Below are positions 1 to 6,170 of a stretch of DNA of 6,628 nucleotides, one piece after another. The translations under genes were made by a program, and so were the position numbers. How positions within the stretch are numbered: the first letter of the stretch is position 1; each line of letters opens with the position of its first letter. This DNA comes from Planctomycetota bacterium (lineage in GTDB: Bacteria; Planctomycetota; UBA1135; JALUZX01), in NCBI GenBank assembly GCA_027011425.1, contig JALUZX010000660.1, positions 1 to 6,628 on the forward strand, written 5' to 3'. The notes beneath the pieces were generated by a model that saw only the letters and a list, made by a program, of their open reading frames with translations, searched no databases and was not told the DNA's origin.

Positions 1-241
1 TGCTCTCCAGGGTGCGGCCCCGGGCGGTCTTCTCCGGAGAGCGGCCTACGCGCAACTCGCCCTCCACGAGGCACAGGTCGGCTTCCACGCTGTGGAAGCC
101 CAGGTCCAGGGTCCCCGCCAGGGGCCTGGGCCGGAGGTAGTCGTTGTGGGAGTGGGCCCGGGGAAGGAGGACCGGGGGCGAAGCCGCCGGGGTTGCTGCG
201 GGAAGGAGGAGAAGGGCGAAAAGCCGGGATCGAAACTTCAT
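1..241 (-). CDS. Secreted GDPD / PI-PLC-like (AIM6-type) phosphodiesterase, N-terminal part, cut by the left window edge
   Basis: Eighty codons are visible from ATG at 239-241 before the gene leaves the window. Residues 1-20 form a signal peptide: basic MKFRSR, then a Leu/Ala/Phe-rich core ending near Ala-Ala-Ser. The mature protein opens with AHSHNDY (29-35), then RPRPLAGTLDLGF and SVEADLCLVEGELRVG (51-66). This HxHND plus ExD pattern is the start of the TIM-barrel of secreted glycerophosphodiester phosphodiesterase / PI-PLC-like proteins related to fungal AIM6; in GDPD enzymes these residues hold the metal and the substrate phosphate. Family members usually continue with Gly-His at about residue 67. 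Here it is Gly-Arg (CGC, one transition from CAC), so activity may be altered. A GGAGG lies 10 bases before the ATG. The gene follows the GlmS-like gene on the same strand by 135 bases and has its own candidate promoter. The family is fairly sure; substrate and activity are unknown. Confidence 0.72.
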   Translation of the reverse strand, partial: MKFRSRLFALLLLPAATPAASPPVLLPRAHSHNDYLRPRPLAGTLDLGFHSVEADLCLVEGELRVGRSPEKTARGRTLES

Positions 242-296
242 CGGGGCGAGGCCTCCATTGGCTCCGGTCTTCCCCCTTTCCCAAAGGCCGGAAACC

Positions 297-325
297 ATCC
301 TAGGTACGCAGGGAAAAGGGCGCAA
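297..325 (-). promoter_or_regulatory. Candidate sigma-70-type promoter for the GDPD-like gene
   Basis: Read on the minus strand, TTGCGC (320-325, four of six to TTGACA) and TAGGAT (297-302, four of six to TATAAT) are separated by exactly 17 bases. Transcription would start near 290, giving a leader of about 50 bases before the ATG at 241. In DNA this GC-rich such a match stands out only moderately. It would let the GDPD-like gene be expressed apart from the GlmS-like gene upstream. Confidence 0.35.
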
Positions 326-377
326 CCCGGAAGAAGAACGGCGGTCCGAATATTTATTACCGGCCGGCTCCCGGGTT
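324..377 (-). repeat. Imperfect inverted repeat directly after the GlmS-like stop codon, possible transcript-end structure
   Basis: The arms 368-377 (ctcccgggtt) and 324-333 (aacccggaag) can pair over ten bases in the minus-strand RNA, with one G-U pair. The loop of 34 bases holds an AT-rich patch (tatttattac, 351-360) that stands out in this GC-rich window. The structure begins at the last base of the TGA stop and its far arm overlaps the candidate -35 box of the next gene. No U-tract follows directly, so it is not a textbook intrinsic terminator. It could slow the polymerase or protect the mRNA end, or be chance. Confidence 0.25.
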
Positions 378-3300
378 CATCTCCGAAGGAGCCTGTCCAC
401 CAGGGGCCCCACTCTCTGGGAGAAGAGTTCGGGCAGGGGAGCCCCGGCGAGAAGATCCACCGACCAGGGGATTCCTCTCTCCGTAACCTCGGCCTCGATT
501 TCGTCCAGCCTGCCCTGGAAGGCCTGGAGGGCTTCCGCCAGGACGGAGGGTTCCACGCCTTCCCTGCAGGGTGTGTGAAAAAGAAGGAGCCTGGCGCACC
601 TTCCCTTTTTATAGAGGGGAAGGATCAGGACGGGCCGGCCGTCCCGGCCGCCCCGGCCGAAGAAGAGGGCGCTCCTTTTCACGGCCAGCCACTTGGATCC
701 TTCCAGGGGGGCCCCCCCGTCGGCCCGGGAGGGGATCCCCCGGGATGTGCCCGTCTTCTTCAGGACTTTCAATGTGGTTGCGGAAACCGGCTCCCCCTGG
801 GGCCCCAGGTTCTCCACTCCATAGAGGGTGGCCCCCGGCACGTCTTCCACCAGGGGAGCGAGGGCGACCAGAAGGAGCCTGTGGTCCCGGCGGACCTCCT
901 CGGGAGACGCCCCCGTCCCGGCGAGGACCGGCGCGAAGGGCTCCGGGAGGGCCTCCGCCTTCCGGGAGATTCCGACGGTCACGGTCTTGGCCTGGTGCTT
1001 GATGGCGTCGATGGGCCGGAGCAGGGCCTCCACCCCCTTGTTCACCCATTCCAGGGCCTCCTGGAGCTGAGCGTGCAGGGGGGAGGCTGCCCTGCCGAGG
1101 CGGTGGATGGGCCTGCGGAAACCGGCCCGCCCGGCGATCTCCTCGAGGAGGAAGGCGATCCCGGCCCCGACGGAAGGATCCAATCCTCCGTCGAGGCGTC
1201 CGCCCAGGAGGTCTTCCAGGAATTCCCCCACCAGGGGCCTAAGCCGTTCCTGGATTTCCCTTTCCCGGATGGGGTCGTCTTCGTCCAGGATGTGGACCCA
1301 CTCCACGAGAAGGGAGCGGATCCGCTTGAGGAGCCGCGCACCCTCGTCCAGGGCGAGGGCGGCGTGGTAGCCCCAGATGTGGCCGGCCATGGTGACGGGA
1401 ACGAAATCCAGCCCGCCCGGAGCGGGAGGCACCTGGATCACCGAGGCTGCGTAGGGTGCGAACCGTTCCTTCCCGGCCGTGGTGAGGACCACCGTGGTGG
1501 CCCTGTGGGCCTTGAAGATGGCCGCCTCCTTCACGACGTCGGAGAGAAGGGCCTCTTCGAGGCCGGCGGCGCAGAGGATCACCAGGGGCTCCGTGGAGAG
1601 ATCGATATGTTTCTTGTCCTCCGTAACGTCCACGGGGATGGACTTGTAGCAGAGTTCGGAGAGTTTGATCCGGATCTCCCTGGCCGCCACCTTCCCCGGA
1701 CCGTTCCCAACGGCGGCCCAGTAGCGCTTGGCCGGGGCGAACTTCCGGGCCGACGCCCCGATCTCCCCGCCCATGGAGAAGACCTCCTCCAGGAGGGCGG
1801 GGATCTCCTCCAGGTTCCGGGCCTCCCGTTCCAGGGACTGGGGGTCCTGGAGGCCCAGGAGTTCCGCCAGGGCCAGGGCCAGGAGCTGCCCCGCCGCCAC
1901 CTGGGAGTAGAAGGCCTTGGTGGAGGCCACGGACATCTCCACGTCCCGGCCGTCGCTGGTGTAGACCACGCCGTCGGACTTGAAGACCAGGTCGGAATTG
2001 CGCCTGTTGACGATGGCCAGGACCGAGGCCCCCTTCTGGCGGACCAGGTCCACCGTGCGGTTGGTGTCCGTCGTGGTCCCCGACTGGCTCACGGCCACCA
2101 CCAGAAGGTCCGAGAGGTCCTCCCCGGGAAGGAACCCGCTCACCTCGCTGGCCGGGGCCGAGTCGATCTGGATCCCCGTGCCGGCGAGCCTTTCGGCGAG
2201 CAGGGTGGCCACGGCCTGGGCCGCCACGGCCGCCGTGCCCTGTCCCAGGCAGATGATCCTCTTGATCCCGCCCCGCCGGATACGTATACGCAGGTCTTCG
2301 GGCAGGGACGTTTCCAGGAGGATGGATGTCACCCCGCCTCCCGGGAGGGGCTTGAACTTGCGGGAGATAGTCTTCCTGAAGGAAGAGCCCGCCTGGGAGA
2401 GTTCCTTGATGAGAAAATGGTCGTATCCTCCCAGATCGATATCCCGGGTCGAGATCTCCGGGGCGAAGGTCTCCAGGAGATTCTCCGGCAGGGGCGCACC
2501 GTCCAGGAAAGCGGCCCCTTCCTCCCAGGGAAGGCCCGGCCGGATTTCCAGGATGCTTCCGGGCTTTCCCCCGGCGGGGCCCCTTTCCGTCCCGGGAAGG
2601 CGGAGAAACCTGCCGCAGGCCTCCACTGCCCCGTAGACCTCCGATGCCAGGGCCGTGCCCGTCCCGAGAGACCCGGCGAAGAGGGCCTGGCCCGAGCCGG
2701 AGATGCCCGCCAGGAGGAGGTCCGGCTCCGAAAGGGAGAGGGCCGCCACCGCCAGGGATCCCTCCATCTCCTCCATGGCCGCCCGGAAGGCATCCTTCAC
2801 GTCTTTTTTCACGGCGTAGTGGCGGGCCAGAAGGAGGGGAATGATCTGGGCGTCCGTGGAGATCCCCTTCCCGATCCGGAAACCTTCTTTCTCGTATTTG
2901 GCTGCCAGCTCCCGGAAGTTGTCCACGTCCCCGTTGAGCACGGCCAGGAAACCCGGGAGTTCCACCGGGGCATGGATGCTTCCCCGGTCCGCCACGGGAT
3001 GGCAGTTGGCCTGGGAGATCACCCCGTTGGAGGCCCAGCGGGTATGGGCCAGGAGGCGGGCCTTCACGCCCGGCGCCGAGGCGAACCGCCAGAAGAGACG
3101 GTCTTCGGCCAGGGCCTTTCTCAGAAAGTCCGGGTTGTCCCCGAGACTTCCCACCTCGGCGGCTCTCTTCCACGTGAAGGCCAGGGCCGCCGGCCCGGCG
3201 GGAGGAAGGTTCTTCAGGATCGTTCCGTGGAGAAAAGAGGATCGTCCTTCCCTTTGGGCCAGCTCCGCCGAGAGTTCCGGCTCCAGTTCCCTCTCCCGGG

Positions 3301-3850
3301 CCAGGAGTTCCTCCCTGCCGGGAAAGACCAGGACCAGGGCGATTCCCGCGGAATCCCGGCCTCTCACCTCCAGGCGCCCCAGGGAGTTGAGCACAAGGTT
3401 CGCCTGGAAGGCCGTGAACAGGGCCTCCCGGGCCGGGCTTGCGCCCGCGCCGGGACCCAGGAGGGCCCGGACCTTGCCCAGGTTGCCCAAGGTGTCCTTT
3501 TCCAGGGTCCAAGCCAGGTCCAAGGCCTTTTCATGAAGCCCTTCCCAGGGGGAGGGCTCCCCCGCGGCCAGGGCCGACCCCGCCCCGGCGGGGCGGGTCT
3601 TTCGGGCGAACTCCCCCAGGGCCTCCACAAGGGAGCCCAGCTCCCTTTCCAGGCTCTTCTCGGCAAAGGCATCCTCCAGCCAGGAAAAAGAGCCAGGACC
3701 GGCCAGGTCCTGGACCTCCTCCATGAGGGCCCCCACCCTCTCCAGGGGAGGGTTGCCCTCACCCAGAAGACGGGCCAATTCCCGGAGAGCCCCCCTGTCC
3801 GAGGCGGCCCGGGGGGAAAGATCCATGGTCAGTGCCGCGATTCCACACAT
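377..3850 (-). CDS. Enlarged GlmS-like glutamine amidotransferase / double-SIS isomerase (1157 aa)
   Basis: Related to glutamine:fructose-6-phosphate aminotransferase, which makes glucosamine-6-phosphate for cell-wall sugars; probably cytoplasmic. The start is fixed by MCGIA, because Cys2 becomes the N-terminal nucleophile once Met is removed; GAGG lies seven bases upstream. Glutaminase landmarks: RGRDSAG (163-169), HTRWASNG (269-276), NG at 306-307, STD with D333. Isomerase: GQGTA (536), SQSGTTTDT (588-596) and STKAF (643) in SIS1; GNGPGK (715-720) in SIS2. By ungapped alignment to remembered E. coli GlmS, E481, K485, E488 and H504 match E725, K729, E732 and H748. The C-tail VDQPRNLAKSVTV matches IDAIKHQAKTVTV (947-959), so K603 equals K955. 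Canonical GlmS is about 610 residues. Extra material lies at about 10-157 (helical, Leu/Glu/Ala-rich), 170-265 and 838-945, plus an unrecognised tail at 960-1157. The fold and both activities are well supported; the acceptor sugar is not proven, so glmS is not assigned. Confidence 0.9.
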   Translation of the reverse strand: MCGIAALTMDLSPRAASDRGALRELARLLGEGNPPLERVGALMEEVQDLAGPGSFSWLEDAFAEKSLERELGSLVEALGEFARKTRPAGAGSALAAGEPSPWEGLHEKALDLAWTLEKDTLGNLGKVRALLGPGAGASPAREALFTAFQANLVLNSLGRLEVRGRDSAGIALVLVFPGREELLARERELEPELSAELAQREGRSSFLHGTILKNLPPAGPAALAFTWKRAAEVGSLGDNPDFLRKALAEDRLFWRFASAPGVKARLLAHTRWASNGVISQANCHPVADRGSIHAPVELPGFLAVLNGDVDNFRELAAKYEKEGFRIGKGISTDAQIIPLLLARHYAVKKDVKDAFRAAMEEMEGSLAVAALSLSEPDLLLAGISGSGQALFAGSLGTGTALASEVYGAVEACGRFLRLPGTERGPAGGKPGSILEIRPGLPWEEGAAFLDGAPLPENLLETFAPEISTRDIDLGGYDHFLIKELSQAGSSFRKTISRKFKPLPGGGVTSILLETSLPEDLRIRIRRGGIKRIICLGQGTAAVAAQAVATLLAERLAGTGIQIDSAPASEVSGFLPGEDLSDLLVVAVSQSGTTTDTNRTVDLVRQKGASVLAIVNRRNSDLVFKSDGVVYTSDGRDVEMSVASTKAFYSQVAAGQLLALALAELLGLQDPQSLEREARNLEEIPALLEEVFSMGGEIGASARKFAPAKRYWAAVGNGPGKVAAREIRIKLSELCYKSIPVDVTEDKKHIDLSTEPLVILCAAGLEEALLSDVVKEAAIFKAHRATTVVLTTAGKERFAPYAASVIQVPPAPGGLDFVPVTMAGHIWGYHAALALDEGARLLKRIRSLLVEWVHILDEDDPIREREIQERLRPLVGEFLEDLLGGRLDGGLDPSVGAGIAFLLEEIAGRAGFRRPIHRLGRAASPLHAQLQEALEWVNKGVEALLRPIDAIKHQAKTVTVGISRKAEALPEPFAPVLAGTGASPEEVRRDHRLLLVALAPLVEDVPGATLYGVENLGPQGEPVSATTLKVLKKTGTSRGIPSRADGGAPLEGSKWLAVKRSALFFGRGGRDGRPVLILPLYKKGRCARLLLFHTPCREGVEPSVLAEALQAFQGRLDEIEAEVTERGIPWSVDLLAGAPLPELFSQRVGPLVDRLLRR

Positions 3851-3870
3851 GCCCTCGCCTCTCGGAGCCC

Positions 3871-3899
3871 TTGTCCTTCTATCTTTCGGCTCCTACCAT
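3871..3899 (+). promoter_or_regulatory. Candidate promoter for the TatD-like / SpoIID operon
   Basis: TTGTCC (3871-3876) and TACCAT (3894-3899) each match four of six consensus bases and are 17 bases apart. A start near 3906 would leave a leader of about 28 bases before the GTG at 3934. It lies in the 83-base gap between divergent genes, where a rightward promoter is expected. I found no equally good leftward promoter for the GlmS-like gene in this gap; the best try (TCGCCG with GATAGA, 17 bases) matches only three of six at each box. Confidence 0.4.
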
Positions 3900-3922
3900 C
3901 CGGCGACCCCTGCAAAAACGAA

Positions 3923-3926
3923 AGGG
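3923..3926 (+). promoter_or_regulatory. Ribosome binding site that decides the GTG start of the TatD-like gene
   Basis: AGGG (within AAAGGGTG) lies seven bases before the GTG at 3934. The same frame is open back to an ATG at 3832, but that start would add 34 residues that overlap the divergent GlmS-like gene and lie upstream of the candidate promoter. The GTG start puts the metal-binding DPHIH motif at residues 5-9, as expected for the family. Confidence 0.6.
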
Positions 3927-3933
3927 TGTACCA

Positions 3934-4734
3934 GTGAAGATCTTCGATCCCCATATCCATATGTTCTCCAGGACCACCGACGACTACGAAAACATGGCCC
4001 TGGCGGGCATCCGCGCCGTGGTGGAGCCTTCCTTCTGGCTGGGCCAGCCCAGGACCAACCTGGGCACCTTCCTGGACTACTGGTCCCTGATCACCGAGTG
4101 GGAGCCCAAGCGGGCCGCCCAGTTCCAGATCCGCCACTTCTGCACGATTTCACTCAACCCCAAGGAGGCCAACGACAGGGAACTGGCCCGGGAAGTCCTG
4201 GAGGCCATGGAGCCCTATCTGGAGAGACCCACCGTGGTGGGCGTGGGCGAGATCGGCTTCGACAAGATCACCGGCGCCGAGGAGGAGGCCCTCCGGGCCC
4301 AGCTGGAGATGGCCCGCCGCCACAACCTTCCCGTCCTGATCCACCTCCCCCACGTGGACAAGCTCCGGGGAGCCGAGAGGACCATCGCCATCCTGAAGGA
4401 GATGGACTACCCCGAGGAGATGGTGGACCTGGATCACAATACGGAGGAGACCATTCCCCTGGTGAAGGAGAAGACCCGTTGCTGGGCCGGCCACACGGTC
4501 TACACCAGGACCAAGCTCACGCCCGCCCGGGCGGCGAACATCCTCGAGGAATTCGGCACGGAGAAGATGCTCGTCAACTCCAGCGCCGACTGGGGCGTCT
4601 CCGACCCCCTGAACGTGCCCAAGACGGTCCTGGAACTCCGCAAGCGGGGATTTCCGGAGGAAGAGATCGAAAAGGTCGTCTGGAGAAACCCCAACGAGTT
4701 CTACGCCCAGTCGGGGAAGTTCGAGCCTCTCTGA
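3934..4734 (+). CDS. TatD-family / EboB-like metal-dependent TIM-barrel hydrolase (266 aa)
   Basis: An amidohydrolase-superfamily protein of the TatD-related branch that includes EboB of the Ebo gene cluster; probably cytoplasmic, as it has no signal peptide or membrane segment. Metal-site residues are in the expected order: DPHIH (5-9) on the first strand, VGEIGFD (104-110, E106), LIHLPH (135-140), DLDHNTEE (165-172) and NSSADWGVSDPL (215-226, D219) near the end. The stretches SRTTDDYENMALAGIRAVVE (12-31) and FWLGQPRTN (34-42) look like the EboB-type subgroup as I remember it, as does the ending WRNPNEFYAQSG (250-261). Length is normal. The TGA overlaps the ribosome binding site of the SpoIID gene 13 bases further on, so the two are probably cotranscribed. 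No other ebo genes are in view, so a role in Ebo-type metabolite export is not supported. Substrate unknown; phosphoester or amide bonds are typical of the superfamily. Confidence 0.85.
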   Translation: MKIFDPHIHMFSRTTDDYENMALAGIRAVVEPSFWLGQPRTNLGTFLDYWSLITEWEPKRAAQFQIRHFCTISLNPKEANDRELAREVLEAMEPYLERPTVVGVGEIGFDKITGAEEEALRAQLEMARRHNLPVLIHLPHVDKLRGAERTIAILKEMDYPEEMVDLDHNTEETIPLVKEKTRCWAGHTVYTRTKLTPARAANILEEFGTEKMLVNSSADWGVSDPLNVPKTVLELRKRGFPEEEIEKVVWRNPNEFYAQSGKFEPL

Positions 4735-4737
4735 GGG
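4733..4737 (+). promoter_or_regulatory. Ribosome binding site overlapping the upstream stop codon, supports the TTG start of the SpoIID gene
   Basis: GAGGG begins inside the TGA of the TatD-like gene and lies ten bases before the TTG at 4748. This is slightly long spacing, but the next in-frame candidate, GTG at codon 13, has no purine-rich site before it. The overlap suggests translational coupling of the two genes. Confidence 0.5.
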
Positions 4738-4747
4738 TCCCGGGACG

Positions 4748-6079
4748 TTGGCGCGGCTCCTGGAACGAGAACCGGTTCTCCGGGTGGGCCTCCTGGAGGG
4801 GGCCCGGGAAGCCCGGCTGGAACTCACGGGCGGATTCCACGCCGGGGATGGGAGACCCTGGCGCGGCCCGATCCTTCTCCGGCCCCTGGACCGGGCCGGA
4901 GTGCGGGCCCTGGACCTGGAAGGAAAGGAGATCTACAGGGGAGAGGAATTGATCCTTTCCCCCCTCCGGCCGGAAGAATGCCTCTTCCTGGTCCGGGACC
5001 TTCCCATCGGCATCGGCTTCCACTGGGAGCAGGGGCGGGACCAGGCTTTCCGGGGGGAGGCCCTTGTCCGGCCCCATCCATCCGGGGGACTCCTTCTGAT
5101 CAACCGTATTTCCTTGGAGGACTACCTGGAGAGCGTCCTCTCCTCGGAGATGAATCCCTCGTCGCCCCCTCATTTCCTCCTGGCCCACGCGGTGGTCTCC
5201 AGGAGCTGGCTGGTAGCCCAGCTGGAGCGTTCCCGCGCCCCCGAAGGTCCTTCGCCTCCGCCGGGGATCACCTGGCGGGACCGGTCGGACCACGAACTCT
5301 TCGATGTCTGCGCCGACGATCACTGCCAGAGATACCAGGGCGTTCCCGCCGAGGGACGGGAGGCGGCGGCCCGGGCGGTCCGCCGGACCCGGGGGATCTT
5401 CCTGGTCTCGGGGGAGGAGATCTGCGACGCCCGCTTCTCCAAGGCCTGCGGCGGCAGGAGCGAGAACTTTTCCACAGCCTGGGAAGAGAAAGAAATCCCC
5501 TGCCTGGCTTCGGTCCGGTGCTGGGAAGAGGAGGACCGGGGGCCCCTGGGGACGGAGGAGGAGGCCCGGTCCTGGATCCTGGGCCGGCCCCCTTCCTTTT
5601 GCGCCGACCCCCCCGAGGAGGTCCGGCGGGCCATCCTGCCGGACTTCGACCTGGCCACCAGGGACTTCTACCGGTGGAAGGTGGTATACGAGCGGGAGGA
5701 GCTTGAGGCCCTCCTCCTGGAGAAAGGCGGGATCCGGGTTGGTTCCCTGGAGGACCTGCTACCGGTGAAGCGGGGCCCGTCGGGGAGGATTTCTCATCTG
5801 CGGATTCGAGGGAGCGGGGGCGAGGTCCTGCGGGGGAAGGAGCTGGAAATCCGCCGCCTCCTCTCCCCCACCCACCTCTACAGCTCCGCCTTCGTGGTCC
5901 GGAAGGACCCGCCCGGTTCGAAGCGGCCCGGGCGTTTCATCCTTCTCGGAGCGGGCTGGGGCCACGGCGTGGGCTTCTGCCAGGTCGGGGCGGCCGTCAT
6001 GGCCTGGAAGGGAAAGGATTGGGAGGGAATCCTCTCTCATTATTTCCCCGGCGCCCGACTGGAGAGGCTCTACTCGTGA
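4748..6079 (+). CDS. SpoIID/LytB-domain protein without signal peptide (443 aa), probable peptidoglycan glycan-strand lyase
   Basis: SpoIID enzymes are lytic transglycosylases that cut glycan strands stripped of their peptides. The domain landmarks are all present. INRISLEDYLESVLSSEM (118-135) contains the catalytic-type Glu (E134). KAHAV-like LLAHAVVSRSWL (144-155) follows. DHELFDVCADDHCQRYQG (181-198) offers H182, C188, H192 and C193, resembling the zinc site described for clostridial SpoIID. ICDARFSKACGGRSENF (225-241) and GAGWGHGVGFCQVGAA (401-416) are the classic late motifs. The N-terminal 115 residues are a beta-rich region opening with VLRVGLLEGAREARLEL (10-26). No signal peptide or transmembrane segment is visible, unlike sporulation SpoIID, which is membrane anchored. 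This leaderless architecture resembles the one I know from Bacteroidetes and deltaproteobacterial proteins. Nothing else here suggests sporulation. Start: TTG, supported by GAGGG over the upstream stop; GTG at codon 13 is the alternative. Cotranscribed with the TatD-like gene. Confidence 0.88.
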   Translation: MARLLEREPVLRVGLLEGAREARLELTGGFHAGDGRPWRGPILLRPLDRAGVRALDLEGKEIYRGEELILSPLRPEECLFLVRDLPIGIGFHWEQGRDQAFRGEALVRPHPSGGLLLINRISLEDYLESVLSSEMNPSSPPHFLLAHAVVSRSWLVAQLERSRAPEGPSPPPGITWRDRSDHELFDVCADDHCQRYQGVPAEGREAAARAVRRTRGIFLVSGEEICDARFSKACGGRSENFSTAWEEKEIPCLASVRCWEEEDRGPLGTEEEARSWILGRPPSFCADPPEEVRRAILPDFDLATRDFYRWKVVYEREELEALLLEKGGIRVGSLEDLLPVKRGPSGRISHLRIRGSGGEVLRGKELEIRRLLSPTHLYSSAFVVRKDPPGSKRPGRFILLGAGWGHGVGFCQVGAAVMAWKGKDWEGILSHYFPGARLERLYS

Positions 6080-6108
6080 GGCGCGGCCCCGGCCCGGCGG
6101 GAGGGCGG

Positions 6109-6137
6109 TTGTTCCCGGAAGGCCCCCGGGCCAGAAT
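6109..6137 (+). promoter_or_regulatory. Weak candidate promoter for the protease gene
   Basis: TTGTTC (6109-6114, three of six) and CAGAAT (6132-6137, four of six) are 17 bases apart, giving a start near 6144 and a leader of about 27 bases. The spacer contains a GC-rich hairpin (6114-6130). The protease may equally be read through from the SpoIID gene, which ends 91 bases upstream on the same strand. Confidence 0.22.
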
Positions 6138-6148
6138 GGACGTTTCCC

Positions 6149-6161
6149 CCTTGGCCCAAGG
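6149..6161 (+). promoter_or_regulatory. Small hairpin covering the ribosome binding site of the protease gene
   Basis: CCTTG (6149-6153) can pair with CAAGG (6157-6161) around a GCC loop. The 3' arm includes the first four bases of the Shine-Dalgarno AAGGAG (6158-6163). A five-base-pair stem is marginal, but it could dampen translation. This is structural inference only. Confidence 0.25.
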
Positions 6162-6163
6162 AG
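6158..6163 (+). promoter_or_regulatory. Strong Shine-Dalgarno that fixes the GTG start of the protease gene
   Basis: AAGGAG lies seven bases before GTG at 6171 and is the best ribosome binding site in the window. The GTG start gives a complete signal peptide at the N-terminus. Confidence 0.7.
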
Positions 6164-6170
6164 CGAGGAC

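Noticed and set aside
397..1237. Recurring CCACCAGGGG at 397, 847 and 1228 (with a near copy at about 1580)
   Set aside because: Read in the coding direction these are CCC CTG GTG codons for Pro-Leu-Val in the GlmS-like protein; they reflect codon bias, are unevenly spaced and are not a repeat array.
1239..3512. Minus-strand open frame of 757 codons
   Set aside because: A shifted frame within the GlmS-like gene, dominated by Gly, Pro and Arg, with no motifs; a GC-rich shadow.
3832..3933. Upstream ATG extension of the TatD-like gene
   Set aside because: It adds 34 residues overlapping the divergent gene, before the candidate promoter; GTG 3934 has a ribosome binding site and places DPHIH where the family has it.
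3851..3933. glmS ribozyme or riboswitch upstream of the GlmS-like gene
   Set aside because: The gap is too short for the ribozyme core plus a second promoter, and no such fold or conserved core was recognised.
92..3937. Plus-strand open frame of 1281 codons
   Set aside because: It is the exact-register antisense of the GlmS-like gene, crosses an intergenic gap and a second gene, is very rich in Gly, Pro and Arg, and shows no domain.
3723..4952. Plus-strand open frame of 409 codons
   Set aside because: Overlaps three better genes in other frames and its sequence is Gly/Arg/Pro-rich without motifs.
6114..6130. Hairpin CCCGG...CCGGG after SpoIID as an intrinsic terminator
   Set aside because: No T-tract follows it, and such GC pairs are expected by chance here.
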